Source of the DNA: Glandiceps talaboti
Lineage: Eukaryota > Hemichordata > Enteropneusta > Spengelidae
Direction: 5' to 3'
Length of the DNA: 64,000 nt
Assembly (NCBI RefSeq): GCF_964340395.1
Contig: NC_135564.1
Span: forward strand, 21,159,902 to 21,223,901
In this document: positions 1-12,323 of the stretch, piece after piece
Position numbering within the stretch: position 1 is the first letter of the stretch
Layout: each line of letters starts with the position of its first letter
The notes under the pieces: model-generated
What the model saw: the letters and a program-made list of their open reading frames with translations, nothing else
The model's database searches: none
What the model was told of the DNA's origin: nothing
Made by a program: the position numbers and the translations under genes

Positions 1-129
1 TAGAAGACTGTGGGTGAAAATCGCTGTATCAGATAATGTATTCATGGTTCGCTGTTCGTCGCTTTGGCAGAACAAGTCGACGACGACTTCATATATGGAG
101 TACTACCAATTGAATATACCGGTGTACGT

Positions 130-430
130 TTACCATAGCTTTAAACGATTATGATGATCTACCTTAGAATTGAGTTTATTCCAATGAACATGTTGCAGAT
201 GGTATTTTACAGATGAAATGAATTCTGCTATTCTACAGGGTCCGCGAAAGTTCTTATGAAATTTCTTGCTGCGACCTGGCATAATATCTGGATTATTCAA
301 ATATACAACCTCTCCGACATCAAACAGGTTCCGCGAAGCTTATATCTCTCTGTTTTGACCTGTGCTTTCTCATTATTACCTTGTAATTTTCAAAACTCTT
401 TTTCACATTCTAAAAGGTAAAATGACGATA
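130..430 (-). pseudogene. LTR retrotransposon (Gypsy-type) integrase C-terminal remnant
   Basis: Read on the minus strand, the last ~65 codons before a TAA at 130-132 resemble the C-terminal part of a Gypsy-class integrase: a GEVVYL segment, a KKF...NFRGPCRI segment (family pattern KF..W.GPY.I), and an HHNRLKLW ending (family pattern VH.NRLKP). The upstream part, with KTERYKL, is in another frame, so at least one frameshift has broken it. No LTR was identified beside it. It looks like a dead fragment of an old element copy. The assignment rests on the motif series only. Confidence 0.6.
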
Positions 431-1618
431 ATTTACTTCAATTTCCGGGTAAATTGTCTTGCCAAAATATCTTTTTGATTTGTTTTTCTTCTAAATCGCA
501 ATACACGTCTTTTAAGACTATACATTGAATTTATAGGCTGAAAATAAAATAAAATAAAACAAAATTCCGAAATACCAACCCTATTTCACTATTTTACCCT
601 ACATTCACTTTAGGCCTATACCGACCGTTTCACTTTTTTGACAGGGTCGATTTTTCAAATGGTAATTCGACGAATAACCATTGGAAAAAATGTTTAAAAA
701 GCTTTCCCATTATCTCGTAAATTACGACTTACTTTTCCGCGCAAAAGTATTAAGATTAATGATATTCTAGTCGCCATAATAGTTATTTAGTTGATTGTCT
801 TTGCCCTGGATAAGTCTAATCTCTTTATTCAAAAACACCTAATTGTAATTGAAATATACAATGTAATACTTGAAAAGTGGCACAAGCTGAGTTTGTAAGC
901 TTGTAACTCACGTGAAAATAGTGACATAATCGCCTAGATTTAACCATTTTAAACTCCATTACTGCTTTAATGGCGATTTATGTTTTCTACAACATTACAA
1001 TTGTCTACTGGTCTTGTTAGAATAGTTGCTTATATAGTAGTGATTTCCTAAATATTTTAATACTTGTGATAAATTACGTCATCATTATATCTTTGATACT
1101 AGGTTCCAGTATATTTAATTGCAAATTGTGGCTAGAAGTAAGAGTACTTTAGTAATAACAACACTAAGGGTACAATAATAGTATCATGTAGCTTACATTT
1201 CGCTCAAACAAGTGTAAGCTCAGCTTGTGCCCATTTATAATATAAGCATTATCTGAAACTATTACAACTATACAATAACCATGATTAAAAAAAACTATTA
1301 CAACTAGTCTATAACCATGATTAAGAAAAAACACTTCATATGCTTTGTTTTTACGCAAAAATCTGAAAAACTAATGTTTAAGCGTTGTGACATGAGACAC
1401 TTTTTATCAACACCCCGCCGTTTAGCGGGCGTAATTTCTAAAACTTTTTGAAGGCAGATTACCTTTTACTCGAGTATTTGGGAAATGTTTATGCTTGAAA
1501 TCGGTAAATGTAGTTATCGACAACATAAATAGGACATTTTCAAATGAAAACCATGTTATGGGATTTGTCTCACATGTCTGTTTCTCAATCAAGAGTGGAA
1601 GAAGAGAACTTATGTATG
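431..1618. other. Non-coding stretch, no gene seen
   Basis: AT-rich sequence without a convincing exon on either strand. It holds one possible small inverted-repeat element (868-1236) and an imperfect 44-bp duplication near 1255-1335 built around ACTATTACAACTA and ATAACCATGATTAA. If the lectin gene has exons after CTLD-2, they were not recognised here. Confidence 0.5.
868..1236. repeat. Possible MITE with terminal inverted repeats
   Basis: The sequence GTGGCACAAGCTGAG near 874-888 is matched in reverse complement by CTCAGCTTGTGCCCA near 1218-1232, with partial further match outside the cores. The ~360-bp spacing and lack of coding capacity suggest a miniature inverted-repeat element. No clean target duplication was confirmed. 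Confidence 0.3.
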
Positions 1619-3838
1619 AATAACAAGTACTACTTACTACTCAGCATTAATGTATTCCATAATAAGTACTATTTACTACTTAGTATCATTGTACCCCAAA
1701 ATAAGTACTATTTACTACTTAGTATTATTGTATTCCATAATAAGTACTATTTACTACTTAGTATCATTGTACCCCAAAATAAGTACTACTTACTACTTAG
1801 TATTATTGTATCCCATAATAAGTACTATTTACTACTTAGTATCGTTGTACAACATAATAAGTACCATTTACTACTTAGAAATATTGTATCCCATAATAAG
1901 CACCATTTTCTACTTAGTATTATTGTATCCCATAATAAGTACTATTTACTACTAAGTATTATTGTATCCCATAATAAGTACTACTTACTACTTAGTATTA
2001 TTGTATCCCATAATAAGTACTATTTACTACTTAGTATCGTTGTACAACATAATAAGCACCATTTTCTACTTAGTATTATTGTATCCCATAATAAGTACTA
2101 TTTACTACTAAGTATTATTGTATCCCATAATAAGTACTACTTACTACTTAGTATTATTGTATCCCATAATAAGTACTATTTACTACTTAGAATTATTGTA
2201 TCCCATAATAAGCACCATTTTCTACTTAGTATTATTGTATCCCATAATAAGTACTATTTACTACTTAGAATTATTGCATCCCATATTAAGCACTATTTAC
2301 TACTTAGTATTACTGTATCCATAATAAGCACTATTTACTACTTAGTATTATTGTATCCCATAATAAGTACTATTTACTACTTAGTATTAATGTATCCCAT
2401 TTACTACTTAGTATTATTGTATCCCATAATAAGTACTCTTTACTACTTAGAAATATTGTATCCCATAATAAGTACTATTTACTACTTAGTATTAACGTAT
2501 CCCATAATAAATACTACTTACTACTTAGAATTATTGCATCCCATAATAAGCACTATTTACTACTTAGTATTACTGTATCCATAATAAGCACTATTTACTA
2601 CTTAGAAATATTGTATCCCATAATAAGTACTACTTACTACTTAGTATTATTGTATCCCATAATAAGTACTATTTACTACTTAGAATTATTGTATCCCATA
2701 ATAAGTACTATTTACTACTTATTATTATTGTATCCCATAATAAGTACTATTTACTACTTAGAATTATTGTATCCCATAATAAGTACTATTTACTACTTAG
2801 AATTATTGTATCCATAATAAGTACTATTTACTACTTAGTATTATTGTATCCCATAATAAGTACTATTTACTACTAAGTATTATTGTATCCCATAATAAGT
2901 ACTATTTACTACTTAGTATTATTGTATCCCATAATAAGTACTATTTACTACTTAGTATTATTGTATCCCATAATAAGTACTATTTACTACTAAGTATTAT
3001 TGTATCCCATAAGTACTATTTACTACTTAGTATTATTGTATCCCATAATAAGTACTATTTACTACTTAGTATTATTATATCCCATAATAAGCACTATTTA
3101 CTACTTAGTATTACTGTATCCATAATAAGCACTATTTACTACTTAGAAATATTGTATCCCATAATACGCACCATTTTCTACTTAGTATTATTGTATCCCA
3201 TAATAAGTACTATTTACTACTTTAGTATTAATGTATCCCATTTACTACTTAGTATTATTGTATCCCATAATAAGTACTATTTACTACTTAGTATTAATGT
3301 ATCCCATAATAAATACTACTTACTACTTTAGTATTAATGTATCCCATTACTACTTAGAAATATTGCATCCCATAATAAGCACCATTTTCTACTTAGTATT
3401 ATTGTATCCCATAATAAGTACTATTTACTACTTTGGTATTAATGTATCCCATTTACTACTTAGTATTATTGTATCCCATAATAAGTACTATTTACTACTT
3501 AGTATTATTGTATCCCATAATAAGTACTATTTACTACTTAGTATTAATGTATCCCATAATAAGTACTATTTACTACTTTAGTATTAATGTATCCCATTTA
3601 CTACTTAGTATTATTGTATCCCATAATAAGTACTATTTACTACTTAGAAATATTGTATCCCATAATAAGTACTATTTACTACTTAGTATTATTGTATCCC
3701 ATAATAAATACTACTTACTACTTAGAATTATTGCATCCCATAATAAGCACTATTTACTACTTAGTATTACTGTATCCATAATATGCACTATTTACTACTT
3801 AGAAATATTGTATCCCATAATAAGTACTATTTACTACT
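1619..3838. repeat. 39-bp minisatellite, ~57 copies
   Basis: Tandem array whose unit runs AATAAGTACTATTTACTACT followed by TAGTATTATTGTATCCCAT. Units differ by point changes (TATTTACT/TACTTACT, TAGTATT/TAGAAAT/TAGAATT) and by occasional shortened copies with CCCATTTACTACT. Because 39 is a multiple of three, long open frames run through the array on the plus strand. They are repeat artefacts, with low-complexity YYLLL/IISTIYYL translations, and not genes. It lies just downstream of the last recognised lectin exon. Confidence 0.95.
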
Positions 3839-3981
3839 ATGAAGTATTGTCTCGCATTACAACGATTGTGTATTGTCATACACATGCCTTTGTAATGATT
3901 TTTAGTATAAGTTCAACATTTTAACCTTCTGTATTTTGAAGTGCTGTCGTATATGGTGTATTACCCTGAACGCAGTCTTAC

Positions 3982-4365
3982 CTCGCTCACAAAGAGGTTT
4001 TCTTTTTGTCTTATGGCAATAGGAATCACCCATATCGTAACCGTGTTTTATCTTTAATGATCCACACATCTTTATGTTATTATCATTAGGTTCATTGTCA
4101 GCCCACATATCGTTATACGTCCAACTATGACCTGATATCCACCTCCATTCTCCATCTGATCCTTTAGAAGTTGCTCCAGTCCAGTAATTAGTGTTGGGTA
4201 AAGAGCTCAATTTTTCTTTCAAAAAGTCATGCTCTGCTTTACTTCCAATGGAAACTGGGTAATATCCGTTGTCTCTGCAATATGTCACACTATCATCAAA
4301 GAAGCGCTTACTACTTATACGGTAGCATGAACCGCCGAATCCAAATTCTTCAGGTGTTTGACAAT
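3982..4365 (-). CDS. Lectin gene exon 14: C-type lectin domain 2
   Basis: A 384-nt exon, phase 1 at both ends, acceptor ...TGCAG and donor G|GTAAGA. It encodes a whole C-type lectin-like domain: early Cys in DCQTPEE and GGSCYR, the alpha-2 Cys in TYCRDN, YWTGAT, WRWISGHSW, then NEPND, MCGSL, SYCHK and the final PLCERG. All four core cysteines are present. The EPN tripeptide is the motif that in calcium-dependent C-type lectins goes with mannose-type sugar binding. The usual WND calcium motif before the third core Cys is replaced by MGDS, so calcium or sugar binding is plausible but not certain. The preceding exon supplies the first base of the Asp codon at the start. Confidence 0.9.
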
Positions 4366-4563
4366 CTGCATTGAATGTACAAGATTATGAGAAAAGAACA
4401 TTTAAATACATCCTTTAATTTGGGGACATGTGACACCAAAAACTCTTGTAGTGTAGGAGGAGAAATAGTTAGGATTAAGTTAATGGTTATGTATGAGCGG
4501 ACTAGGTATGAGCTAAACATGTATTGCAGTAGTACGGTATCACCGATAGTTATAACAGGATAA

Positions 4564-4608
<45 letters not shown>

Positions 4609-4612
4609 AACA

Positions 4613-4643
<31 letters not shown>

Positions 4644-4645
4644 GT
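4564..4645. repeat. (CA)n / (CG)n microsatellite
   Basis: About 65 bp of CA dinucleotides, with an interrupting CAAACAAA, runs directly into (CG)n. It lies in the 462-bp intron between the CCP-4 and CTLD-2 exons. Alternating purine-pyrimidine sequence with a pure CG block is a classic Z-DNA-prone composition. Confidence 0.9.
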
Positions 4646-4827
4646 TTCCCAAATCAATTTTAATTGTTTCTGTTTGTTTTGTTAATAAACCAGTTACTAC
4701 ATTATTTATGAAGTAGTTCTTCTGAGCGTCCTCAACAGGTGACCCTTCCTCGTCTCCACTCACCAGGAAAGAAGGTGGCATTTACCTTAACGGACACTTA
4801 GGGTATCTTCTATGAAGACTCACATAC

Positions 4828-5022
4828 CTGGAGCGCATACGGGGAAAGATGGATTCCATCCAGTTGGAGTACAGGTCAGTATGTTACTTCCAGTAGCACT
4901 GTAGTCGGGATCACATTCAAAGGTTATCTCAGTGTCATGCTCAACTGGAAACTCTATACCTGTAGTGTTCATGGAACCCCAGGCTGGAGCACCAGGATTA
5001 GTACAGTTGTCGACATATGGCG
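4828..5022 (-). CDS. Lectin gene exon 13: CCP/sushi domain 4
   Basis: A 195-nt exon, phase 1-1, acceptor TCTACAG and donor G|GTATGT. The 65 residues form one complement-control-protein module with the four expected cysteines (DNCTNPG, FECDPDY, LTCTP, FPVCAP) and the conserved Trp near the end (TGWNPS). It joins the Thr-rich linker exon upstream and CTLD-2 downstream, so it acts as a rigid spacer beside the last lectin domain. Confidence 0.9.
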
Positions 5023-5689
5023 CTGTAGATGAACAAAAGAATAGTGCAAATTACTAAAAAAAACTTGGCACGTAACAGTAGTAGTTGATATATGAACTAG
5101 AACTCATAATTATGAAAAATAGTTTTGTCCTTCAAATGTTTCTATTTACACAAATACTATTACAAACATAACATTATCTAGAACTGCAACCATAAACACA
5201 TTTTATACAATCTGATATACAATTTAAAGTATGTGTTTTGAATTCATAATATGAATGTTCATCAAATTATATTATATTTAACTCTACATAACGCGGTATC
5301 TTGTGCTGTCTATGAATGTATATATATGTGATTTCACTACGAGAATATTTTCGTTTGCAATTTGTATCTTTTTAAGGATATAGTGGAAGAGCAAACATGG
5401 TAAATAGCCATTTGTGGTTTGTTAAATGAATCTCCTGTAATATCTGGTGAGATATTGGACTTCAAAGAATTCCACTGTTGACACTGTACATGCTTCTCTC
5501 TAAACCTATACAAATATAAAATGCAAAATTATCTCTGTAGGTCTTGACAATAATCAGGTGCCATGTGATTGCCAAGTTATGTTATGTCACGTGATGTTAT
5601 GCCATGCCATGCATCGCAATGTCGTGTCATGAATTAAACGGTATCAATGACATGTTATGTCCTGGTACGTTAGGTTAGGTTTTGGCATA
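5023..5689. other. Intron sequence, no other feature
   Basis: First part of the 4.6-kb intron between exons 13 and 12. It is AT-rich and has no exon-like segment. From about 5575 degenerate CATGT/CATGC pentamers appear and grade into the minisatellite that follows. Confidence 0.6.
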
Positions 5690-8600
5690 TTATGTCATTG
5701 ATTCTTGTGGTGTCATGTCATGTCACGGTCCATCAAGTGATTGGTTGTCATGTCATGTCACGGTACGTCAAGTGATTGGTTGTCATGTCATGTCATGTGA
5801 CGGTATGTCAAGTGATTGGTTGTCATGTCATGTGACGGTACATCAAGTGATTTGTTGTCATGTCATGTGATGGTACATCAAGTGATTGGTTGTCATGTCA
5901 TGTCATATCATGTCACGGTACGTCAAGTGGTTGCTTGTCATATGTCATGTGACGGTACGTCAAGTGATTGCTTGTCATGTCATGTGATGGTACGTCAAGT
6001 GATTGGTTGTCATGTCATGTCATGTCACGGTACGTCAAGTGATTGGTTGTCATGTCATGTCATGGTACGTCAAGTGATTGGTTGTCATGTCATGTCATGT
6101 CATGTCACAATACGTCAAGTGATTGGTTGTCATGTCATGTCATGTCATGTCACGGTATGTCAAGTGATTGGTTGTCATGTCATGTCATGTCATGGTATGT
6201 CAAGTGATTGGTTGTCATGTCATGTCATGTCACGGTATGTCAAGTGATTGGTTGTCATGTCATGTCATGTCATGGTACGTCAAGTGATTGGTTGTCATGT
6301 CATGTCACGGTATGTCAAGTGATTGGTTGTCATGTCATGTCATGTCATGGTACATCAAGTGATTGTTTGTCCTGTCATGTCATGGTACGTCAAGTGATTG
6401 GTTGTCATGATATGTCACAGTACGTCAAATGATTGGTTGTCATGTCATGTCACGGTACATCAAGTGATTGGTTGTCATGTCATGTCATGTCATGTCACGG
6501 TACGTCAAGTGATTGGGTGCCAGGTCATGTCACGGTACATCAAGTGATTGGTTGTCATGTCATGTCATGTCATGTAACGGTACATCAAGTGATTGGTTGT
6601 CATGTCATGTCATGTCATGTCACGGTATGTCAAGTGATTGGTTGTCATGTCATGTCATGTCACGGTACGTCAAGTGATTGGTTGTCATGTCATGTCACGG
6701 TACGTCAAGTGATTGGTTGTCATGTCATGTCACAGTATGTCAAATGATTGGTTGTCATGTCATGTCATGTCATGTGATGGTACATTCAAGTGATTGGTTG
6801 TCATGTCATGTCACGGTACGTCAAGTGACTGGTTGTCATGTCATGTTACGTCAAGTGATTGGTTGTCATGTCATGTCACAGTACGTCAAATGATTGGTTG
6901 TCATGTCATGTCATGTCATGTGATTGTATGTCAAGTGATTGGTTGTCATGTCATGTCACAGTACGTCAAGTGATTGGTTGTCATGTCAAGTCACGGTACG
7001 TCAAGTGATTGGTTGTCATGTCATGTCATGTGATGGTATGTCAAGTGATTGGTTGTCATGTCATGTCATGTTGCGGTACGTCAAGTGATTGGTTGTCATG
7101 TCATGTCATATCACAGTACGTCAAGTGATTGGTTGTCATGTCATGTCATGGTACGTGAAGTGATTTGTTGTCATGTCATGTTATGGTACGTCAAGTGATT
7201 GGTTGTCATGTCATGTCACAGTACGTCAAATGATTGGTTGTCATGTCATGTCATGTCATGTCATGTGATGGTATGTCAAGTGATTGGTTGTCATGTCAAG
7301 TCACGGTACGTCAAGTGATTGGTTGTCATGTCATGTGATGTGACGGTATGTCAAGTGATTGGTTGTCATGTCATGTCATGTTGCGGTACGTCTAGTGATT
7401 GGTTGTCATGTCATGTCATGTCACGGTACCTCAAGTGATTGGTTGTCATGTCATGTCATGTCACGGTACGTCAAGTGATTGGTTGTCATGTCATGTCATG
7501 TTGCGGTACGTCAAGTGATTGCTTGTCATGTCATGTCATGTCATGTGAAGGTAAGTCAAGTGATTGCTTGTCATGTCAAGTGACAGTACGTCAAGTGATT
7601 GGTTGTCATGTCATGTCATGGTACGTCAAGTGATTGTTGTCTTGTCATGTCATGTCATGGCACGGTACATCAAGTGATTGGTTGTCATGTCATGTCACGG
7701 TACGTCAAGTGATTGGCTGTCATGTCATGTCATGTCACAATACGTCAAGTGATTGGTTGCCATGTCATGTCATGTCATGTCACGGTATGTCAAGTGATTG
7801 GTTGTCATGTCATGTCATGGTACGTCAAGTGATTGGTTGTCATGTCATGTCATGTCACGGTATGTCAAGTGATTGGTTGTCATGTCATGTCACGTCATGG
7901 TACGTCAAGTGATTGGTTGTCATGTCATGTCACGGTACATCAAGTGATTGGTTGTCATGTCATGTCACAGTACGTCAAATGATTGGTTGTCATGTCATGT
8001 CACGGTACATCAAGTGATTGGTTGTCAGGTCATGTCATGTCATGTCACGGTACGTCAAGTGATTGGTTGTCATGTCATGTCATGTCATGTCACGGTACGT
8101 CAAGTGATTGGTTGTCATGTCATGTCATGGTACGTGAAGTGATTTGTTGACATGTCATGTCATGGTACGTCAAGTGATTGGTTGTCATGTCATGTCACAG
8201 TACGTCAAATGATTTGTTGACATGTCATGTCATGTCATGTGATTGTACGTCAAGTTATTGGTTGTCATATCATGTCACGGTACGTCAAGTGATTGGTTGT
8301 CATGTCATGTCACAGTATGTCAAATGATTTGTTGACATGTCATGTCATGTCATGTGATTGTACATCAAGTGATTGGTTGTCATGTCATGTGTTGGTATGT
8401 CAAGTGATTGGTTGTCATGTCATGTCACGGTACGTCAAGTGATTGGTTGTCATGTCATGTCACGGTACGTCAAGTGATTGGTTGTCATGTCATGTCATGT
8501 GACGGTACGTCAAGTGATTGGTTGTCATGCCATGTCATGTTGCAGTACGTCAAGTGATTGGTTGTCATGTCATGTCATGTCACGGTACCTCAAGTGATTG

Positions 8601-8812
8601 GTTGTCATGTCATGTCATGTTGCGGTACGTCAAGTGATTGGTTGTCATGTCCTGTCATATCACAGTATGTCAAGTGATTGCTTGTCATGTCATGTCATGT
8701 AACGGTACATCAAGTGAGTGGTTGTCATGTCATGTCATGTCATGTCACGGTACATCGAGTGATTGGTTGTCATGTCATGTCACGGTACGTCAAGTGATTG
8801 GTTTTCATGTCA
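5690..8812. repeat. 35-45-bp minisatellite built on TGTCA pentamers, ~75-80 copies
   Basis: Core unit is CGGTACGTCAAGTGATTGGT followed by two to five TGTCA pentamers, so unit length steps by 5 bp (about 35, 40, 45). Common variants are TATGTCA or TACATCA for TACGTCA, and CACGG/GATGG/GACGG at the junction. It lies wholly inside the intron between exons 13 and 12. Each unit contains ATTGG (a reverse CCAAT core) and usually a TACGTCA (CRE-like) string. Open frames through it are repeat artefacts. Confidence 0.95.
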
Positions 8813-9190
8813 TGCTATACCATGACATGCAATGCCACGTCATGTCATGTTATTTGAATGCCATGTCATTATCTTGTCGCCGCATCATGCCTAATCTAGT
8901 TCCTACACAGTATCGCTACGACCATGGACATATACTTCCATGTGGGTTAGAAACCAGTCTGGTCATCCGGACAACATTATGCCAAGCCATGCAATGTCAT
9001 GTCAAATCATACTATATCATGTCATGTCATGTGATGACATATTATGTCACATCATATCATGATATTGAAATATTATGAAATATCATGCCACACCATATCA
9101 GGTCATGTAATGGCATTTCACATCATATCATGTCATTGGCTTGTCATGCCACGCCACATCATGTATTGCCATGCTATTGTGTGTCGTGTC
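8813..9190. repeat. Degenerate CATGT/CATGC pentamer field
   Basis: Downstream margin of the minisatellite. Scattered CATGTCATG, CATGCCAT and ATATCATG strings show an older, decayed phase of the same pentamer expansion. The stretch 8880-8980 is non-repetitive. Confidence 0.7.
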
Positions 9191-9598
9191 AAGGGTTACT
9201 GATCACATGTACATACCATACCAGCTTGTTTTCAGAGTCGATGCTACCGACCACCAAATAGTAACACCAAAGAAAACACACTCACACTCGCACACTCTCA
9301 CGAGTCAGTCCGTATATGAACATCCTCGAGTTTTCCAATCTCAATACACTGTCTCTGATGTGTGCATTCCCTCGTGATAAAAAAAACCTGTCTGTTTATT
9401 TCAAACCGTTATACTTCATCACTTACTAAATTTGCTATAGAGGATATTCACCTTAAATTTTCTCAATCTCGCAAGCCCTACCCTTAAGATAAAGAACACT
9501 CTGTGGCCACTTTCTACAAATCAACTTGGTGATGACTGACGTTAGAGCCCACAGTGTTGAAATTGGTGAAAAACAACAACTATATGAAAACATTATAC

Positions 9599-9814
9599 CT
9601 GTAACTGTAAGGACACTTGTTGTCGTACCTTTTGTTGTAATAGCTGGTGTAGTAACACTTGGGGTAGTAACACTAGGTGTAGTAGCCTCTGTCGTAACTT
9701 CAGTTGTTTCTGGTTGTTCAAAGGTAGTTGCGGCTTCGGCCTTAGACGATGACGTAGTTACTCGCATTGTTGGCCCTGCCGTTGTCGGACTTGCAGTTGT
9801 TGTTGGTGGGGGTA
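9599..9814 (-). CDS. Lectin gene exon 12: Thr-rich mucin-like linker
   Basis: A 216-nt exon, phase 1-1, acceptor TTCGATAG and donor ACAG|GTATAA. The 72 residues are dominated by Thr with Pro, Ser, Ala and Val (PPPTTTASPTT near the start, then VTTPSVTTPAITT). There are no cysteines. Such a stretch is probably O-glycosylated and extended, holding F5/8C-2 apart from CCP-4 and CTLD-2. An alternative donor (AAAG|GTACGA) upstream of the chosen one would shorten it by a few codons and also keep phase 1. Confidence 0.75.
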
Positions 9815-9831
9815 CTATCGAAGGAAGGTTA

Positions 9832-9834
<3 letters not shown>

Positions 9835-9905
<71 letters not shown>

Positions 9906-9986
9906 GACAGAGAGAGACAGACAGAGAGAGACAGACATACAGACAGACAGACAGACAGAGACAAAGAGACAGACAGACAGACAGGC

Positions 9987-10038
<52 letters not shown>

Positions 10039-10050
10039 GGACAGACGATC
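9835..10050. repeat. (GA)n then (GACA)n microsatellite
   Basis: About 60 bp of pure GA changes through GACAGAGA into (GACA)n up to roughly 10045. It begins only 20 bp upstream of the exon 12 acceptor on the minus strand, where it reads as a long CT-rich tract. The long Ser/Leu and Arg/Glu open frames here are repeat artefacts. Confidence 0.95.
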
Positions 10051-10493
10051 AGACAAAGAAAGAATTTGACAAGAGAGAGTAAATATAACAATTCATTATT
10101 TATTCTAAACTGAAGTACTATATCCCACAACACGATCTATGTTTTGTATGTTTCACTATCTTGACATTCAATCTAAAAATTCTCATTTCATACTATTAGA
10201 CATAGTTTTTCTAGGAACAATATTGTGCCATTAGTTGTGTTATCCGTTTATTAGAATTTATTTATTTACTTACGTATTATTTATCATTAATTTATTTAAC
10301 TTTTATATATTTTATTTATTTAGGGTCGGGAAACCGGAACCAAACATTTTTTTTATACATGGTGGCTTTATGGACTGGAATATTAGCTAACTGTGGATAG
10401 CAATGAGATTGTGCTAAATTGATGAAAATGCAAGAACGATAATCATAGAAATCACAGCTGTATTCCACAACAATACTAGATTTAAACTGAATG
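10051..10493. other. Intron sequence, no other feature
   Basis: AT-rich intron sequence between the microsatellite and the TIR element. It has TTTATTTA-rich runs near 10255-10320 and no exon-like segment. Confidence 0.6.
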
Positions 10494-11804
10494 CCTCCCG
10501 TAAGGGAATCACTAATTATGTAAATAACTCATTAAACTAAAAAGCTATGGTAACAGGCTTTGTTTTTTTGGACAAGCGTGCTTTCTTAGGTTAATGTATG
10601 CAAGAGTGTATGATACTGCTTAATTACTGAATATCATTCATTATTCAAAATACTCATTAAAGAAAAAGTTGTAGCAACAAACTTCATAGAACAGGTGCGT
10701 ATTATTATGATGTACGTATCATATTATACGAAATTTGAAGCTTGCATTTTTAAGATACAACCTAGTTACCTAAAATCATTAATTATGCAAATTTTTCATT
10801 AAAACTAAGTTATATAAACGATTTTGTAGGACATATCCGCTTTGTTATGGTTAACGTATGGACTAAATTGTATTGAAATTGAAGTATGCAGTCTTAAGAT
10901 ATAGCCTAATTACCGAAAATCATTAATTATGCAAATTATTCATTAACACTGTAAGGTACATCAACTAACTTTATAGGACATGCACAATTTGTTATGGTTA
11001 ATGTATGTACTGAATTGTATTGAAATTGAAGTATGCAGTCGTAAGATATAGCCTAATTATCAAGAATCATTAATTATGCAAATTATTCATTAACACTGAA
11101 AGATACACCAACAAGCTTTACAGGACACATGTGATTGTTATGGTTAATGTGTGTACTGAATTATATTGGAATTGAAGTATGTATTCTTAAGATATAGCCT
11201 AATTACTGAAAATCGTTAATTATGCAAATTATTCATTAACTCTGTAAGGTACATCAACTAACTTTATAGGACATGCACAATTTGTTATGGTTAATGTATG
11301 TACTGAATTGTATTGAAATTGAAGTATGCAGTCGTAAGATATAGCCTAATTACTGAAAATCATTAATTATGCAAATTATTCATTAACACTGTATGGTGCA
11401 TCAACAAACTTGATAGGACATATGTGTTTTCTTATGGTTAACGTATGTACTAAATTATGTTGAATTTGAAGTATGTATTCTTAAGATATAGCCTAATTAC
11501 CAAAAATAATTAATTATGCAAATTTTTCATTAACGCTGTAAGATACATCAACGAATTTTATAGGACAAATGTATGTTGTTATGTTGAATGAATATACTAA
11601 ATTATATTGAAATTGAAGTATGCAGTCTTAAGATACTAGTATTGCGTAATTAGTTGATTTCATTAATATGCAAATTTCTCTAATTAAACATTAACAGATC
11701 TGGCTCAAAACCTAATCAGGTCTAGCTATTACCCTAAAGATTATATATCCCAAATTTCATTACAATTGAGCCAGCCGATTTTTAGAAAATGATGACACAG
11801 ACAC

Positions 11805-11867
<63 letters not shown>

Positions 11868-11931
11868 CACAGACACACAGACACACAGACACGCCGTCCC
11901 CTTTTAATACCTCCCGTACCCTTACGGGAGG
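10494..11931. mobile_element. TIR-bounded non-autonomous element with 147-bp tandem core
   Basis: The left end CCTCCCGTAAGGG (10494-10506) is repeated exactly in inverse at 11919-11931. Inside are about eight diverged tandem units of ~147 bp; the landmark AATTATGCAAAT recurs at 10781, 10925, 11072, 11218, 11365 and 11512. A (GACA)n tract follows at about 11800-11890. The right terminus forms its own hairpin (ACCTCCCGTA / TTACGGGAGGT). Core repeats plus microsatellite plus terminal hairpin recall the pearl and Helentron-like non-autonomous elements of molluscs and insects; that family placement is inference. No transposase is encoded. Confidence 0.7.
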
Positions 11932-12323
11932 TAAAAATGAAATAAAATAAAATGAAAAGAGTGGTTTAAATATCTCGAAATAAGTCTCTATTATCAACAA
12001 TCTTGGCCAAATATAACCAAAATCAATATCATGTCTCACAATTGCAACAATACATTCCGTTTCTGATGATACAATTCGATTCACCACTTTCAGTACCATA
12101 TGTACACATACAATTATTGTGCCACATCATTTACATGAGTCAGTGTCAATATGATTGTACAATATTGGTTACTATGGTAATCATGGAATTCGCTTCTGAT
12201 AGTGACAGTGGATCAAACAGTTTCGTAAACCTAGGGTTACATGTGACTTTTGTGTATCTATAATGCAATTAGGTCAGAATTAATTGTGTCATTTTCATTA
12301 CCATGACGACAATAAAAGTCGTT
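11932..12323. other. Intron sequence, no other feature
   Basis: Unique-looking intron sequence between the TIR element and the 49-bp minisatellite. No exon or element was recognised. Confidence 0.5.

Noticed and set aside
1619-3838. Long plus-strand open frames over the 39-bp minisatellite
   Set aside because: They exist only because the unit length is a multiple of three; low-complexity periodic text, no start context or splice logic.
5690-8812. Regularly spaced repeats that could suggest a CRISPR array
   Set aside because: There are no unique spacers; the whole unit repeats, unit length steps by 5 bp, and the window is eukaryotic.
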